From Pyxicephalus adspersus (Eukaryota > Chordata > Amphibia > Anura > Pyxicephalidae): 64,000 nt of DNA. Of the stretch, positions 27,947 through 38,780 are shown one piece after another. The stretch's first letter is position 1. Each line of letters begins with the position of its first letter. The notes below the pieces were generated by a model that was not told the DNA's origin, made no database searches, and saw only the letters and a program-made list of their open reading frames with translations. The DNA lies in assembly GCF_032062135.1 (NCBI RefSeq), contig NC_092862.1, positions 69,506,205-69,570,204 of the forward strand, written 5' to 3'. Made by a program: the position numbers and the translations under genes.

Positions 27947-28036
27947 GGTGGCCACTAATATAATCTCATTGTACAGGGACATTTCCTTGGCAGGGCTTTA
28001 CCATGAATTTTGAGAAAGTCAAACCACAGTAAGAAA
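27947..28036 (+). repeat. Short dispersed repeat, family J, copy 1
   Basis: GTGGCCACTAATATAATCTC followed by ATTGTACAGGGACATTTCC and TTGGCAGGGC aligns along its length with 31484-31579. Confidence 0.55.
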
Positions 28037-29030
28037 ATGTAACCAGAGGCAGCCACAGAATAAGATTTTCTCTAATAGCAACCTTTTGGTCTATGCCTAT
28101 TGGGCGGAATAGTATAGTGAAATTACCCCCTTACTCCTTGCATTAGCCACTAATAGGAAAATGAAAGGTAACTCACTCATTGTAATGTTTACTTTATACA
28201 ATTACATAGGTCAACAACAAGGCTCAACAAGTACCGTTTGCAATAACTGTGACAAGTCTAAGGGCAGATTCTTAGATACATCTACATCTATACATCTATT
28301 CATGTATATAAAATACAGGATTATAATATACAGGACTTAATGTAAAAAAAGTCCATAAGAACTTTTATTTCTCTACACCTATCAGTCAGATTTAATCTGC
28401 AATTTTCAAGCTAGATAAAATTTCTATTGATATTGAATGACAGCTTTTAGTACAATAAAGTGACATAAATCTCTTGCACAACCTAGATTGGAAGACTAAG
28501 GCAAATAATCCACTAAAAAAAAATCACACTATTCTGAGTTGGAAAAAAATATTTTTTTTGTGATTTAAATTTGGTCACTTGACTCTTTACAGTCTACAGT
28601 TTCTTTCCCTGCATGGTCTTAGTTCCAAAAAGTACACAGCATGTTACTAGTTAAACAGACCTTCCAGTGCATACAAGCTCTAAGCACACATTTATATTCA
28701 CAAGATTGTCCTAAATATACGTTTTTACCTTACCTGTATCTGCTTGTAATGTATCTGACCTATCATACATCAGGACACGCTAAGACAGACACACATATCT
28801 AGCAAACATACGCCCAATTTTTCTGAAAAATGCTACATAATTTGAAACGTACCCACTTTTCAACGAACTTTGTGGGCTTAACCCAGTAATAAATTATGTT
28901 TTACTACAACTATACTCTTTATTAAGCCGTGTGTTATATAAATAAATCCTCATATATCTTTGAACAAGTTTTCAATTGTGTTAAAATATTTTGAAATTTA
29001 TAGAGTTGTGTAAATGGTCTCTGCACATCC

Positions 29031-29062
29031 CCTGAAGAAGCCTATCGGAATAACACGTCGGG
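29031..29062 (+). ncRNA. Degenerate hammerhead-ribozyme-like motif (Penelope-like element fragment)
   Basis: The sequence has an intact CTGAAGA core, a short possible stem II (GCC/CGG) and ACACGTCGGG, which fits a loop-free stem III plus the GUC cleavage site. The GAAA box is decayed to AATAA. The neighbourhood (about 28900-29160) resembles the right arm of the 17.5-18.9 kb element: CATCCCCTGAAGAAG versus CAATCCCCTGAAAAAG, then GGGATC and a CATCCCATGA-like block. Confidence 0.4.
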
Positions 29063-29159
29063 TTACGAGATATTTTTCTGTTACCGCTTAGGGATCTTTA
29101 TGTCTGGTCTATTGGTCTAACATCCCATGATATAATATTGGGAAAGACTATAATATTAT

Positions 29160-31480
29160 TATAATATAATTCATCAGTGATGTTAGTGGAGGAGGATGGT
29201 GATGATGATGATGATGTTATTCCCTAGATAAATTCCCATTTCACTTATAATTTTGCACTTGAAATTTTGGCACGTGACCAGGGTCCCCACGTGACCTTGC
29301 CTGTTGTTTAAATAAAAGTATTTTGGGCCCTGATTATGGGTGTACTGATGGGAGTAACCAGGACTTTGGGATATCAGTTTAACCTGGGTAGTGGGGGGTT
29401 AGTAGGGCAATAGGATGAATAAACACAATCAGATGAATATTGTAAGGGAATACAACACATTTATTATAATATTTATGGAAGGGCTATACAAATACTATGT
29501 ATTGTTGGCAATTAAAAATAAGTTGTGCTTTCATTCAACTTTTTGCCTACAATATACCCTTTATTTGCTGCACAAAACCCTACCTTTCCTTTGTTTTCTT
29601 ATTTATTATATTATGAATTAGGGAAGGGGCTTCATCTAAAATACAAGTGAGGTGGGATCAGCCATATCCTTTAGTTACATACAAGCCTTACAACAATTAT
29701 TTCCTTTACATTTTATCATCAGTACTCCCTAAGCTTTTCCCAACACAGTAAAAGTCAGTATGGAGGCTTTGGCTTTACAATTTCTATAGTGAGAGGGCAG
29801 GTGTGTCCAAAAGCCCCCTTATTGGCCCTTCTGAAGCAGCTGCCCTAAGTTTTAAAGGCCAGCCAGTGCTTTATAGTTACTATGAAAAAATACCCTATAA
29901 TTGATGGATGAGAGGCTCCAAGACTTGCAGAATTTATTGTGAACCCATGGTAGCATTGAACCTCTAACTAGTTATGATTGATGGATGTGCTCTTTGTATG
30001 TTGTCTTAAAGAATGAAGTTTAAAACAATGTCCTTTTAGTAAATTTGAATATATTATCTATATTCATAATTAGTAGACAATTTTCTATTGATCTCATGAC
30101 AATAAAGGCTAGCAAATTTGTTTTGTAATGTAATTTGAATTTGCTTCAATGAACTTCAATGAGAAAAACTGCATCAAGAGATAGTTGGGTCCACTACCTC
30201 TATCTGCTTTGTGGTCCTTACACATGCCTACAGATTGGTCTGCAAACACTGCTGACTTATAATTACAGCAAAAATTCAAAATGTACAAAGACAGAGTCTT
30301 GCCTCAGTGCACAATAACTTTCCTGTTTAGATAAACCACTCAGAAAGAACTATTGCACAATGATTAGAGATGGAGTAGTGGAAATTTCTATATCAGAAAT
30401 ATAGTGTTTTCTTTTTCAGTATGACTCATGTACGCTTCTTCCTAGATATTTTCTTTTTAGCTATCATTCATAGCTTATTGTTGCTGTGTTTCCAAGCAGT
30501 GTAAATCCTTTTTTCGTTTTTGCTGTTCTCATAAAAATGTGTTAGGTGTCAAATATCAAGACTTATCTTTAGCTGTATGTTAGGGCCCTTAAGGTATAAA
30601 AATTTGATACAGACATCTTGCACAGTAAAAATAGGATTCAAATTCCATTCACATAATCCTAAGAATTTATCTGCAGCCAAAGAGAAAAAAAAGTGAAACT
30701 TATCAAAATCTTATTTCAACATACTGTAAAGAGAGAAAGATAGATTCAGAGATAAAAGGTGAAAGAGTGTGAAATTCACATAATGCGGTAAGAAGGGAAT
30801 ACATCTGAACACATCTGAACACAAGGCAGAAGTACAAACTGTGTACATTTAAATCTATGTTTAACACATATTTGAAAACAAAAATTCAACAATATATAAG
30901 TGGAAAATATGCACATAAAATCTTTGCGGTGTAGTTCATAAAATATAACTTGAACCTACCTTTTTCAGTGGCACTTTTCATGTTCACATAATAAACAGAG
31001 GGATATTTTAGGATCTTTTGAATACCCAAATCATTCAACCTTGGATATCCTGTCTGCTTCTATGAAATCTGATGTTTTAAATCCCAAAGTATTTAAAAGT
31101 CAAATCTCACTTGCTATGAGAACATACTATCATAAATGTTCAATTTCTTAGCTTTTAAAAAAATGGAATTTAGAAAAGAACTTTGCAGTATTATACCACC
31201 TCTCATCTAATTGAGCCAGTTTGCCTATCATGGCCTATTGCCTCTATTGCTGTAACTTTGACAATAATGTGGTTGTTTGAACACATTGAAGTGAAGCAAT
31301 TTAACAGAGTCTGCTTGAAGCTGGTAGTATTAAATTTAACCTTACTAAATTTTAAAGTTTTAAAAGTAAAAATCTTTCTTGCTGTTACTTTTATTAGCCC
31401 ATGTAATGCCTATTATCTGTCCTTTTTACTTTGTTACTGGGACCTCATTTTTCCAGACTTTGAGTAAGAGTGTCTCTCCT
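29160..31480. other. Intergenic DNA, nothing firm
   Basis: It contains the (GAT)n run, a repeated CACGTGACC near 29271-29303 and an 11-bp tandem duplication (ACATCTGAACAC) near 30800-30820. No gene is seen. Confidence 0.5.
29189..29218. repeat. (GAT)n microsatellite
   Basis: GGATGGTGATGATGATGATG and one further unit form a short trinucleotide run. Confidence 0.85.
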
Positions 31481-31483
31481 GGC

Positions 31484-31579
31484 TGTGGCCACTAAGGCAG
31501 TCTCATTATACAAGAGAATGGCAGTTGGCAGAGCATCGCCATAAAGTTAGTTAGGAAGTCAGGCCCCAGTAATAAAATA
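31484..31579 (+). repeat. Short dispersed repeat, family J, copy 2
   Basis: GTGGCCACTAAGGCAGTCTC followed by ATTATACAAGAGAATGGCAG and TTGGCAGAGC matches copy 1 at 27947-28036. The origin of the family is unknown to me. Confidence 0.55.
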
Positions 31580-31744
31580 AAACTAAATCAGATAGAGGCA
31601 CATAAAAAGATAGCAGCATACATAATATTGTCATCTTAAAGTCTGTGAGTATAGGGAGGAAGAATATGTCAATGACATATTAGAAAGGACCTAGCCAAAA
31701 AGAAAAAGAACATTCAGTCATATGTCATTATTACAGTCTATTTT

Positions 31745-31925
31745 GAGGGGAAGATAATTACCTAGTTGTATGTTTATGGGAGGAAACTGGAGTATCCAGA
31801 GGAAAAACATGCAAACAGGGAGAACATACAAACTCCTTGCAAATAGTGTCCTGGCTGAGATTCAAACCTGGGACCCTAGCACACTGCAAAGGCAAGAGTG
31901 CTAGCCAGTGAGCCAACCCTGCCCA
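31745..31925 (-). mobile_element. V-SINE-type, tRNA-derived SINE
   Basis: Read on the minus strand from 31925, the element begins with a tRNA-like head. A GGCTCACTGGCTAGCAC A-box is followed by GGTTTGAATCTC as B-box, together an internal RNA polymerase III promoter. Then comes the central domain typical of vertebrate V-SINEs, with its GTATGTTCTCCCTGTTTGCATG-like core and the following TTTCCTCCCA block. About 180 bp are recognisable; the 3' tail fades near 31745. It spreads with LINE machinery and encodes no protein. Confidence 0.8.
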
Positions 31926-31929
31926 TTTA

Positions 31930-33200
31930 TATTATACATTATATCATGCGTTTTATATACATTATGTAAAAACCGCCATTAGAACTATTATTTTTCTGCA
32001 GCCACCCATATACAGGTTCCATCTACATTTTGTCCTGGTAGGTTAGACTTCTATTGGTCAATATGAGACCAATAGAATGAAAGTTCTTAGCACTTTAAAG
32101 TGTCAGTAAACACATCCTTCTCGCATTGTATTTTTTAACAGGTGGTTTAATCTCATAATGTATTATTTTTTCTACAATACCTTAGGAATGTTTTAAAAAG
32201 CGGATTGGTTGCAAAGCTTTCCATCCAAAACTGCAATTTACCAAATTAAATAACTCCTTTCATTGACCCATTTCTTAAAAGTCAACTGAATCCCAGGCTT
32301 CCTTCATACAAATACAGCCATTAAGGTGGCAGTTTTTGCTTAGAATGCCCATAGTGCTCTTGCAATCCTTTGTCAGACACAAATGTTTATCTGTAAAACA
32401 AAGACTGCACACTTGTATTAAAAAACGGTGAAGCTTTATTTATAAATGAAGAAAATACATTTGCAAAAAAAAATGTCCTTTGGTTCTTTTAGTTCTTTTT
32501 TTTACAGTTTACTAACAAAAACTATGGTATAAATTATAAGTAGATCGGTTGTTGCAAACCTGGCAAATCATGCCTAGACACTTGGAAAATCGGCAGCAGA
32601 TTTTAAATGATTTACTCCACTCTGGTTGGTAAATTATCATAGGTTAATTATATATTGGTTAGATAAGGCTAATTGGGTAAGATAATTGATTGACTAGCTA
32701 ATATTTAAATTGATCAGGTTTACTGAATTGCTTGGAAAATTATAGGCCAATTCATAAAACATTCATAGCCAAAATGTACATCACTTAGTAATTATTATTC
32801 TTCATTTGTTCAACAACTTAAAGCTATTTGGGGAGGTGGCAGAAACAGGGGAAACTGGGGACAAACTACCACCCATTTAAATTAAATAAATGCTTGTAAT
32901 TCAAGTCCATGGTAAATTAAACCTTTAGTCAAAATAAAAATGACATATATGGTACAGTCTGTCAGTGGCATGAACACAGTTTTTGTTTCTCTCTGAGAAT
33001 CTCTGTAATATGAATTACTTATTGATCCTGGTTGTAAATCCATTAGTTTTCTATTTCTTGTAACAGGCCAAGCCAACCAACAAAAGTGACAAATATGGTT
33101 GAAGTAAGCCATATCACACTTTTGGGTGATTTTACTGGTTAGCTTTAATGTATATGGCTCAAACATGTTTGTTTAGGCTAATCCATTGTTCTATATACAC
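31930..33200. other. AT-rich intergenic DNA
   Basis: No repeat with clear boundaries and no gene seen. A minus-strand 94-codon open frame at 32882-33166 looks like chance. Confidence 0.5.
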
Positions 33201-33202
33201 AC

Positions 33203-33994
33203 AACAAGGTTTCCTTACGGCCAACCAATGAAATGATGGGACTTTGGGGGTCAAAAATCAACAATTTCCTTCAAATATTTAAAATATATAAAACAAATAC
33301 AGCTTTATTACAAATTATTACTTATTAAAATATACAGCACAGAGTATAAAAAGGTATATCAGTGATATAGATCTCCTTGTGGAAAACTCTCTAGGAATGG
33401 GGTAATCCACCCCTTTTGCGGAAACTTCAACCAGGTATCTATATGCTGATTGCTCCCTGGGAATGAGATAATCCAAACAAACATGTATTACTTCAGCTTT
33501 GTGGAAAGAAAGCCATACCTACTCCACACAGCTGAAGTAATACACAGGCAACTGATTTTAGGCTACTTCTCTTCCTACCAAAAGAGTCCTTTATTATATG
33601 GAAAAATTCTCCTCCTCTTTGTTTGGCTGAGATATGGAGATGCTTACCAGCCTTTCGCCCTACTCCTGCTGTGCCCTAATTAACAACTTATGAGAGAAGA
33701 GCTCTTAGGTAATTACCAGCATTCAGCATATAGATACCTCTTCTTCCTGGGAAAGCGGATGGAGTTTCCGTGAAACGAGTAGAAGTTTGGATTACCTCAT
33801 TCCTAGAGAGTTTTCCACAAGGAGATCTTTATCAGTACTATACCTTTTTTATACTCTGTGCTGTATATTTTGTAATGTAATGATTTCTAATGAAGCTGTA
33901 TTTGTTTTATATATTTTAAATATTTGAAGGAAGTTATTTATTTTTGACCCTCAAAGTCCTGTCAATTGATTGGTTATCCATAAGGAAACCCTGT
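33203..33994. mobile_element. Second large inverted repeat with hammerhead-like cores
   Basis: Arms at about 33203-33457 and 33725-33994 are near-perfect inverted copies over 250 bp. Shared blocks include TTCCTTCAAATATTTAAAAT, ATATACAGCACAGAGTATAA, and CTTGTGGAAAACTCTCTAGG. The spacer contains a nested perfect 15-bp hairpin (33484-33498 with 33530-33544). Each arm carries a hammerhead-like core near its inner end. No target-site duplication or reading frame is evident. The architecture matches the 17.5-18.9 kb element, although the arm sequences differ. Confidence 0.65.
33747..33782 (+). ncRNA. Hammerhead-like motif with intact stem II and GAAAC
   Basis: CTGGGAA stands for the CUGANGA box (altered). 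It is followed by a clean stem II (CGGA pairing with TCCG across a short loop) and an intact GAAACGAGT. The minus-strand partner in the other arm (near 33434-33405) has lost the GAAA box. Confidence 0.35.
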
Positions 33995-34744
33995 TTTTTG
34001 TGCACAAACTCTAAATGCAGTCAATATGAAGTCCTGAAAGGGGTCTAAAGCAAAAAACATAATCTATTGTTCCACCTTTCATAATACAATTGTTAAACCA
34101 CTACCAATTGCATTAAATGGACTTTTGAGGTCCATAAAATATAATATAAAAACATACATAACCATTATTGTATATTTTTGTTACATAAATGTAACATGTG
34201 TTCCTTGACGCATTTCACTTAAATACTTCATTAGCAGAAACACCATCCAATGCATCTACAATATTAAGCAGACCAGTTTCATACATAAATAAATATGACA
34301 AAATGCAACAGTATTAACATATATACCTATTAACACATATCACTCCATTTCCACTTTTGGTCACAGCCATGTAGGATATTCAATGCCATAATTGAGGGAC
34401 AGGGAGGATGTGAGACTTCCAAAAACTGTGAGCAAGTGACATTACAGGGAGACCACCTCACTATACATGTTTGTATTACATTACAAATAATTGTTTAGTG
34501 TTTTTTTATTATACAGTATTACTACAGGAAATTTACTTATGTAATTTATATGGTTATGGTAACATTATGTAATTTTTGTGTAATAATATGCATAATATTT
34601 TAAAAGATATGGAAGGAATGACCCTGGCATTGTTGGACATTAGATGGAGCATCAACAATGCAGTGCCAATTCTGGGAGCATGTGCCTTGACAGATTGATA
34701 CCATCATACGGAGTTCTGAAAGTGAGATTAAGAATTCAGAAAAC

Positions 34745-34746
<2 letters not shown>

Positions 34747-34780
<34 letters not shown>
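34747..34780. repeat. (AT)n microsatellite
   Basis: An uninterrupted AT dinucleotide run of about 34 bases. Confidence 0.95.
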
Positions 34781-34954
34781 TTATACTTTGAAGTGGGAGC
34801 AGAAATAACATGTTTTACAAACCTGAGCATGGACCTGATCAGCACATTTCTAATGCCTTCAATTAGCATTAGGGTAAAAAGTGCAGGAATATCTCACTTC
34901 ACTATTTATTCAAAGAGAAGCTGTCTGGGAGGCATGGGTTAAAGTACAAACATT

Positions 34955-35160
34955 GGACTGGATTTATCAAAGTGGAAGGCGAGATAAAGTGCAAAAAAAG
35001 GAATTGGATGTGAGCTCACAAAAATCATTTAATCACGTTCCAGAGATTTCAGCTATAAAAAGCTTTTTTTCTATGCATGATTGGATATTTAAAAGGAACA
35101 CAGGTTCACTTCACCTGACTTCACTGTACTTCTCATTTTAATAAATCAGATCCTTTGTCC
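34955..35160. mobile_element. MITE, family E (about 205 bp)
   Basis: The left end GGACTGGATTTATCAAAGTG is a degenerate inverted copy of the right end, which reads AATAAATCAGATCCTTTGTCC. Internal symmetry is weaker than in the other MITEs. Confidence 0.5.
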
Positions 35161-35847
35161 CATTTTTGCTCTAGATAGTGTTTAATGTTTAACCTATGAG
35201 TGAATAAATCAGGGTATTCCATGGTGAATCCATAATCAGGCTACGCATCTCTACTAAATATAATATCTATGCAGAAAAGGCATAAATAAAAAAATAGCAA
35301 AAAAAAAAATTTAGCCAGAAGGCTTGTCACGTTTAATTTCTAAGCATACTGATCATCCATCTGGTGCAAATATATGCATAAAAATGTAGGTGGTAACCGT
35401 TTTAGAAATAACTTAGAAGTCATGCTTTTAAAAATAACTTGCTTTTTGAGATTTCATGAACAAACAATGCTTCATCAAAGGTCAATGCTGCAAAGGTATT
35501 TCAAAGAGCTGCACACAGTTCTGGTTTTATTATATTAAACAAGTGTGCCAATTGTTAAATGTAGCTTTGAACATCTTAAATACTGCCTAAATTACACCAA
35601 TGATCTGATTGCCACTTAATTAACATATTTAATATTGGGTTTGTGCTTCCTCTATTTTTCTAGATGCTTAAACAGATGGAATGCTTTAATCCCTGCCAAC
35701 AAACCTAAAAATAGCTTCAATCATGCAGAGATCTGCGATTTTATCCTGAGTACATTGATCAAGTTGGTTTTACCAGGTAATCTGCAGGGGTTATACATTG
35801 AAATGAATCTCTGTTTTTACTATAGCATTAGGATGACATATCATTTT

Positions 35848-35862
35848 TTTTTTTTTTTTTTT
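35848..35862. repeat. Poly-T run upstream of the putative CDH9 promoter
   Basis: A T homopolymer of at least 15 bases, about 150-300 bp upstream of the proposed promoter. Possibly the tail of a minus-strand retrotransposon insertion, but no body is recognisable. Confidence 0.5.
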
Positions 35863-35999
35863 GATGATGCTGAAGTTGTAAAGATGTCATTAGCTGCTAC
35901 TGTCACTAAAAACAGATTAGATGGGGCTGATTAAGATGTAGTCTGTTACAAAGTAGTCTTTAAGAGATCCCTCCTCTGTGTTACAACCCACCCTATTCA

Positions 36000-36200
36000 T
36001 TTGCAAATCATTCTGTGTGCAGCCAAGATTTCACTCCAGCTATCTCTCCTCCTCCCTTAGTTATCACCCACCATGCTGAATACTGCTTTTCTATCAGCAG
36101 CACAATCTCCTCATGTCTGAGACTTGCTTATTAATCAAGCTTTGAAAGGAAACCAATCAGATAGTCTATTTGACTGCAATCCCTTGCTTGTCAGAGTTCA
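36000..36200 (+). promoter_or_regulatory. Candidate CDH9 promoter region with CCAAT box
   Basis: The segment is pyrimidine-rich and less AT-rich than its flanks. It contains AACCAATCAG at 36151-36160, a good CCAAT box on the plus strand. No clear TATA box is placed correctly. The call depends on the putative exon 1 just downstream. Confidence 0.4.
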
Positions 36201-36334
36201 AATAATACTGGAAGAGGGATCCTCTAGATAAGAGCAGATTTAGCAGTGAAGTTACTGGTGAGGAGGGTGAAGAATGCATTGACACCATCCTGCCAGACAC
36301 ATATTGATGTGCCTAATGCATAGTTTGATCCAAG
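36200..36334 (+). other. CDH9: Candidate noncoding first exon of CDH9 (5' boundary approximate)
   Basis: A segment less AT-rich than its surroundings ends in a perfect donor, CAAG|GTAAGT, with GT at 36335-36336. It lies about 80-180 bases downstream of a CCAAT box, on the same strand as and 17 kb upstream of the CDH9 coding exon, which itself begins with an acceptor and 5' UTR. It holds two short upstream ORFs: a two-codon one at 36274-36282, and one starting at 36307 that stays open across the inferred splice junction. No coding potential of its own is visible. The transcription start is not determined; 36200 is a guess. The exon could belong to another transcript, or the true exon 1 could lie elsewhere. 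Confidence 0.5.
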
Positions 36335-37345
36335 GTAAGTAAACTGATATACTGATACTGGTGTTCTCAAGTTATCTGTTTTGTGTGTATTTCTTTTTTT
36401 TATATCTAATAACTTTTTTTCTAAATTAAATTGAATGCAGTATAACACTTGATTTGTTCAGTACAGCATGAAATACTGCCTTTTCTATAGTCACTTTTTA
36501 TATTTGGTTTTATGATGTTCTTAACTTAAATATCATCATTACTAATGTAAATTGATTTTAGCAGAATAAAGACTTTAGAGTCGCTGAGTACAGTAGAATG
36601 ATTTTTACAATGTTCAGCTTTATGCATTTATTATATTTATTATAAGAAATACAATTCTGGTCATGCTTTTTAAAAAATAACTGTATTTAGCTGAAACAAT
36701 GTATTGTTTAGATAGTAAAAGATTGTGTTTGGCAGTGCAGGAGCATTAGAGGACAGGTGGAAGGCAATATTGTTACACTAGCTAAGCAGAAGTGCCTTAT
36801 GTAAAACTTATTTACCAGATGTTATCCGCTGCTACCTCTGACCTTCCCTGTGATATTAATGGACAGATCAGCAGTAAAGCTGCCAGGCAGCAGAAACACG
36901 TGAAACTGACGCTAAGAAATGAAATGATTCAGCAAAACACAATTATATGATGAAGTGTTTTGTCTTGCCAGCACTATATAGTAGAATTGGTGTAATTGCA
37001 TATTTCTTGTTACCTTGAAGGTCCCAAACATGGGATGATGAATACCAGCTGTAAAGAAATCAATATTTACTGGGATTGGAAGGAACTGTTGCTTCGCAGT
37101 TATTTATATATTTTAAATAGACCACAGTTGGTGTGAAAGTGTTCCGAGCATCACCTTGAAGGCTTTACTTAATAAATTGCACCAGAAGCACTGAATACAT
37201 AGATAGAATGGGTGCAATATGTTATACTGACATTTCAGAAAAAAGTGATGCTCCTGCTTGCTTAAAATAATAACAATACCAAATGCAATTAAAATGTTAA
37301 AATGGTAAATATGTGAGGTTCTATTAGCACTATACAAACAAATAT

Positions 37346-37466
37346 GGGTCTGTTTATCAACAATTTCACACAACTTTAACCAAAATTCACCCATTTTTCC
37401 CATAAAACTGATTTGGTAATGGTTGACTCGAGTGAAAGTTGTGTAAAACATTGATAAATATACCCC
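37346..37466. mobile_element. MITE, family C (about 120 bp)
   Basis: GGGTCTGTTTATCAACAATT plus CACACAACTTTAACC on the left is inverted on the right as GAAAGTTGTGTAAAACATTG followed by ATAAATATACCCC. The middle is a short CATTTTTCCCATAAAA region. No ORF of its own. Confidence 0.7.
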
Positions 37467-38685
37467 ATAGAGTATATATAGAAAAAATTCAAGCATTTTA
37501 AGAACTTAATATGATGTGGAATGTTGATTTGAAGACATAGTATTGATAATAGCGTGATCAGAATACATGGAATAAACTGTTCTGCATTCCAATGATTGCT
37601 TTAGTAAATCATGTACTTTTTAAGATAACCTTGGATTTTCTGCAGTTATTAAATGATCACTGTTATTGAAGAATTTAGTTAGAATATATAGAATTCCTCA
37701 GTAGTCAGGATTTCTCATAGCCTCTACATAAAATAATTTAATTGTAAAATAAGTTAATTGTATATTCACATCTGCTCTTCAATCTTGAACTATGATTATT
37801 GGCTTTTTATACTTCTCAGTACAATAGTTAAATCAAGGGCATTGAAAGGTCTAAAGCAATTATATAAATTCCTGAATCGGCTGATCTTGACTGAATTGAC
37901 AGCTCATTATTTGTAAAATGTATCTCTCAAGGTTAAATTTAAATGCCTGTAAGCGTTAAGTAGAATATTTGGTTGTTGGGTTTATTGTAATACTGTTTTC
38001 ACATTTATCCTTTAAGCATGTCTAAAAACACTATGGTCAATGCCAAGAGTGCACCATATTTTAGCAGAACAAAACCAATTCATTCTCCTGGTTTATTTGT
38101 TTTTTTTTTGTTTTTTTCACATGAAGCAGGTTGCTATTGGTTTATAAGGATTTAAAAGAATCCAGTTTAGAAAAACTTATGGAATCTTCCATTGTTAATC
38201 ATTGTTGAAAAATACTAGTTGCCTGGATGGCATGCTGACCTTCTGGCTTCAATGTATTTTGTGCTCACCTGAAACAAGCATGAGGGGAGTATAGAGTCTT
38301 GATATGCATGCTTAAAGTCATAGGATCAGTAGAGTAACCAGTGTATCATATGTTAACCCTAAAACGTAGCTATGCTGTTACCTCTTTTTAAGAACACATT
38401 GAGGTCATAATAAAGCAGAATGCTAAACATATCAAATCAACATCCCCCCCCCATTTGCCCACCATCTAGAAATTAGGAATGTCTTACATCAACTGTGTTA
38501 ACAATTGGACTGTCTGCTGGGTGTATTCGTTATCCTACTTTTTTAGATATTGGATTTGTGCTGTGTTATGGATAAAATAGATCCGAAAAAAAAAATGTCA
38601 ATTTTGAAGAATCGTGTATAGCAAAGGCTTTTGGGATATCTTAAAGCTAGGCAGTGCTCTGGTTTGGTCAAAGTTGTCAAGTCAT

Positions 38686-38780
38686 TGAAAGGCATATACA
38701 TTTTACTATGCTAATGTCTAGAAAAATATATATGAGTTTGTTAGATATTAACTAATGTAGTAAAATGTATATGCCTTTCA
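38686..38780. repeat. Perfect 23-bp inverted repeat with 49-bp loop
   Basis: Bases 38686-38708 and 38758-38780 are exact reverse complements over 23 bp. The outer ends are TGAAAGGCATATAC and its complement. The loop is AT-rich. It could be a tiny MITE or a hairpin-forming element; no target-site duplication is evident. Confidence 0.85.

Noticed and set aside
29031..29062. Active self-cleaving ribozyme
   Set aside because: Essential core bases are missing at every locus seen here, so only a relic is claimed.
31745..31925. tRNA gene
   Set aside because: The A-box and B-box belong to a SINE head; the cloverleaf and anticodon arm are not intact and a V-SINE body follows.
35665..35776. Possible extra exon (TTTTCTAG acceptor, ACCAG|GTAATC donor) upstream of the CDH9 promoter
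   Set aside because: The splice signals are weak and no frame is open. Chance matches of this quality are common in such sequence.
37113..37496. 127-codon minus-strand open frame
   Set aside because: It overlaps MITE C, which accounts for a third of its length; hydrophobic AT-driven composition.
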